Assembly: GCA_903834675.1 (NCBI GenBank)
Contig: CAILKC010000425.1
Location: 1-24,630 of the forward strand
Reading direction: 5' to 3'
Length of the DNA: 24,630 bases
Origin: an uncultured Victivallales bacterium
GTDB lineage: Bacteria > Verrucomicrobiota > Lentisphaeria > Oligosphaerales > JAFGRS01
Shown here: positions 22,806 to 24,630 of the stretch, piece after piece
How the letters are laid out: the number at the start of each line of letters is the position of its first letter
Position numbering within the stretch: position 1 is the first letter of the stretch
The notes under the pieces: model-generated
The model's input: only the letters and a program-made list of their open reading frames with translations
What the model was told of the DNA's origin: nothing
The model's database searches: none
Program-made: the position numbers and the translations under genes

Positions 22806-24630
22806 ACGTTTCCGCGCCACCCTGGAGCGCCGGCCGGTCGACCGACCGGCGGCTTGGCTGGGCATGCCCACCACCGAGGCGCTTCCCGCCCTGTTCGCCC
22901 ACTTCGGCGTCAACGATCTGGAGGGGCTGAAACGCCGCCTGGACGACGACATCTGGCCGGTGGAGGTGCCCTATCGGCATCCTCCCGTCAACCACATCGC
23001 CTGCGCCTTCGACTTCGCCGTCGCGGCGGACTACGAGGAGCGCACGCTGACACGGCCCGGCTGGTTTGCCGACAAGACCGATCCGGCCTGCGTCGGAGAG
23101 TTCCCCTGGCCCGATCCGAAGCGGCACATGAGCGTTGCGGCGTGCCGTCAGGCCATCGACGAAGCGCCCGCCGACTTCGTCAGACTGGGGGTGCTGTGGT
23201 CGGCCCATTTTCAGGACGCCTGCGCCGCCTTCGGCATGGAGAACGCCATGGTGGTCATGCTGACCGCACCGGAGATGTTCCGCGCGGTCATTGACCGGAT
23301 CGTGGAGTTCTACCTCGAAGCGAACCGCATCTTCTACCAGGCCGCCGAAGGCCGCGTGGAAGCCGTTCTGATCGGCAACGATGTCGGCTGTCAGACCGGC
23401 CTGATGCTCAGTCCAGATCTGCTGCGGCAGTTCGTCTTTCCCGGCACCAAGCGGCTGATCGAACAGGCCCACGCGCATGGCCTGACCGTGATCCATCATT
23501 CCTGCGGCGCGGTGCGCGAGATCATCCCGGACCTGATCGCCTGCGGCGCCGACGTGATCCATCCGATCCAGGCGCTGGCGTCGGGCATGGAGCCCGAGGG
23601 CCTCCGGCGCGACTTCGGCGGCAGCGTGGCCTTCTGCGGCGGGGTGGACGCCCAGAACCTCCTGGTGAACGGCACGCCGGAGCAGGTCCGGGCGAAGGTC
23701 CGGGAACTGCGCCGGATCTTCCCGACGGGGCTGGTCATTTCGCCCAGCCACGAGGCGATCCTGCCGGACATCCCCCCCGCCAACCTCGAGGCGCTGTTCG
23801 CGACGACGACCGCCTCCGAGAGTTCCGTCCCGGACGCCGGCGCTGCGGCGGCGCCGGGGGTGTGGATCGACCCGCGCCTGCACCACCTGCCCAGACGGCC
23901 GTGGCGCAAGATCCACCAGGACTTCCACAACTCGGTCCACGTGCCCAGGATCGGCGGGGCCTTCGATCCGGATGAGTGGGGCGACCGGTTGCTGGCGGGC
24001 AACGTCGACGCGATCGTGGTCTTCGCCAAGGACATGCACGGGCTCTTCTACTACCCCAGTGCGTACGGGCCGGTACACCCCGGGCTTGCCTTTGACCTGC
24101 TGGGGGAACAGGTCAAGGCCTGCCGCGCACGCCGGATCGCCGTGTACGCCTACTACTGTGTGACGTGGGACCACCACCTGGCCGCGCAACACCCCGAGTG
24201 GCGCGTCATCAAGCGTGACGGGTCGGACTACATGCCCAAGGCCGGCGAGACGCCGGGCTGGACCGCGCTCTGCCTCGCGCATGAGGCCTACCTCGAGCTC
24301 ATGGACGACCACGCGCGCGAGTTCGTGGCGCGGTACGAACTCGACGGCGCCTGGTTCGACATGGCCGAGCCGATCGCGCCCGCATGCTACTGCGCCGAGT
24401 GCCGGCGGCAGATCGCCGCCGACGGCAAGGACCCGAACGATGCCGAAGCCCAGCGCGCGCACAAGAACCGGCTCTTTCTCGACTGGCACCGCCGCATGCG
24501 CGCCGTGGTGCGCGCCGCGCGGCCGGGCTGCCAGGTCGACTTCAACGACATCGGGCTTGCCTGCGTCAGCCAGCGCGCCGAACTGCTGGACAACATCGAC
24601 ATCGAAGCGCTGCCCACCGGCGGCTGGGGC
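22792..24630 (+). CDS. Fusion of URO-D-like module with GHL6-type glycosidase module (3' end outside window)
   Basis: One uninterrupted frame of 613 codons reaches the window edge. The ATG follows AAGGAG by eight bases. Residues 1 to about 335 form a URO-D/MtaA-like module: RERFRATLERRPVDRPAAWL start, H236-S-C238-G (the HxC metal motif), FCGGVD with C282 and SPSHEAILPDIPP with H320, where methyltransferases place a third zinc ligand. After a short Ala/Pro-rich linker (about 343-355), residues 356 onward match hypothetical glycosyl hydrolase 6 (GHL6): NVDAIVVFAKDMHGLFYYPS, AYYCVTWDHH, LDGAWFDMAEP with nearby C-x2-C, and an ending ALPTGGWG. No signal peptide, so cytosolic. The fusion implies that both activities act on one carbohydrate substrate; the reaction is unknown. 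Confidence 0.85.
   Translation, partial: MTHRERFRATLERRPVDRPAAWLGMPTTEALPALFAHFGVNDLEGLKRRLDDDIWPVEVPYRHPPVNHIACAFDFAVAADYEERTLTRPGWFADKTDPACVGEFPWPDPKRHMSVAACRQAIDEAPADFVRLGVLWSAHFQDACAAFGMENAMVVMLTAPEMFRAVIDRIVEFYLEANRIFYQAAEGRVEAVLIGNDVGCQTGLMLSPDLLRQFVFPGTKRLIEQAHAHGLTVIHHSCGAVREIIPDLIACGADVIHPIQALASGMEPEGLRRDFGGSVAFCGGVDAQNLLVNGTPEQVRAKVRELRRIFPTGLVISPSHEAILPDIPPANLEALFATTTASESSVPDAGAAAAPGVWIDPRLHHLPRRPWRKIHQDFHNSVHVPRIGGAFDPDEWGDRLLAGNVDAIVVFAKDMHGLFYYPSAYGPVHPGLAFDLLGEQVKACRARRIAVYAYYCVTWDHHLAAQHPEWRVIKRDGSDYMPKAGETPGWTALCLAHEAYLELMDDHAREFVARYELDGAWFDMAEPIAPACYCAECRRQIAADGKDPNDAEAQRAHKNRLFLDWHRRMRAVVRAARPGCQVDFNDIGLACVSQRAELLDNIDIEALPTGGWG

Noticed and set aside
22669..24489. Long minus-strand open frame of about 600 codons
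   Set aside because: It is antisense to the URO-D/GHL6 fusion, whose residues match known families; the antisense translation is Arg/Gly/His/Val-rich with no recognisable domain. It is an effect of high third-position GC.

Overview
The window is high-GC bacterial DNA with two unrelated halves. The main part (about 5.3-24.6 kb) is a carbohydrate-degradation locus: large secreted glycosidase-like proteins, a polysaccharide lyase family 8 (PL8) enzyme, repeated uroporphyrinogen-decarboxylase-like (URO-D) proteins, a four-helix-bundle gene and a cupin/AraC regulator. This mix is typical of uncultured PVC-group bacteria (Lentisphaerota, Kiritimatiellota, Planctomycetota). That placement is an inference from gene content; no rRNA or housekeeping gene confirms it.

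Left region (1 to about 5290): a compact integrative element that resembles a phage satellite. A minus-strand operon of overlapping genes runs from an AlpA/excisionase-like HTH protein through a cysteine-rich small protein, a primase-polymerase/helicase and a 69-residue unknown into a terminase small subunit cut by the window edge. A divergent HTH/coiled-coil protein on the plus strand has a good promoter. A P4-type tyrosine integrase converges on it, and upstream of the integrase lie 9-bp and 10-bp direct repeats that look like regulatory and recombinase arm sites.

Junction (about 5290-7402): palindromic intergenic DNA, a 3' remnant of a lost gene, an intact URO-D-like gene (URO-D1), then more palindromic DNA that includes a nested inverted repeat.

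Glycan locus (7403-21336): an AraC regulator is divergent from a secreted DUF4838 + CBM9-like protein. The intergenic region is bracketed by a perfect 12-bp inverted repeat that is probably the operator. The DUF4838 gene is translationally coupled (ATGA) to a cytosolic clan GH-D-like glycosidase. Then come a second URO-D gene carrying a large internal deletion (URO-D2), a secreted 1142-residue unclassified glycosidase-like protein, a 36-residue fragment and a PL8 lyase that retains its catalytic residues but has no signal peptide.

Right region (21337-24630): a four-helix-bundle/zinc-ribbon gene sits between two 46-bp direct repeats built of 9-bp units. It is followed by an N-terminal fragment of another URO-D-type gene and by an open reading frame that fuses a URO-D-like module to a GHL6-type glycosidase module and runs off the window.

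Most notable points: the URO-D/glycosidase fusion, which links the poorly understood URO-D-like proteins to sugar processing; the repeat-flanked four-helix-bundle cassette; a 182-bp near-identical tract shared by the two URO-D paralogues, which points to gene conversion; and the phage-satellite-like element.
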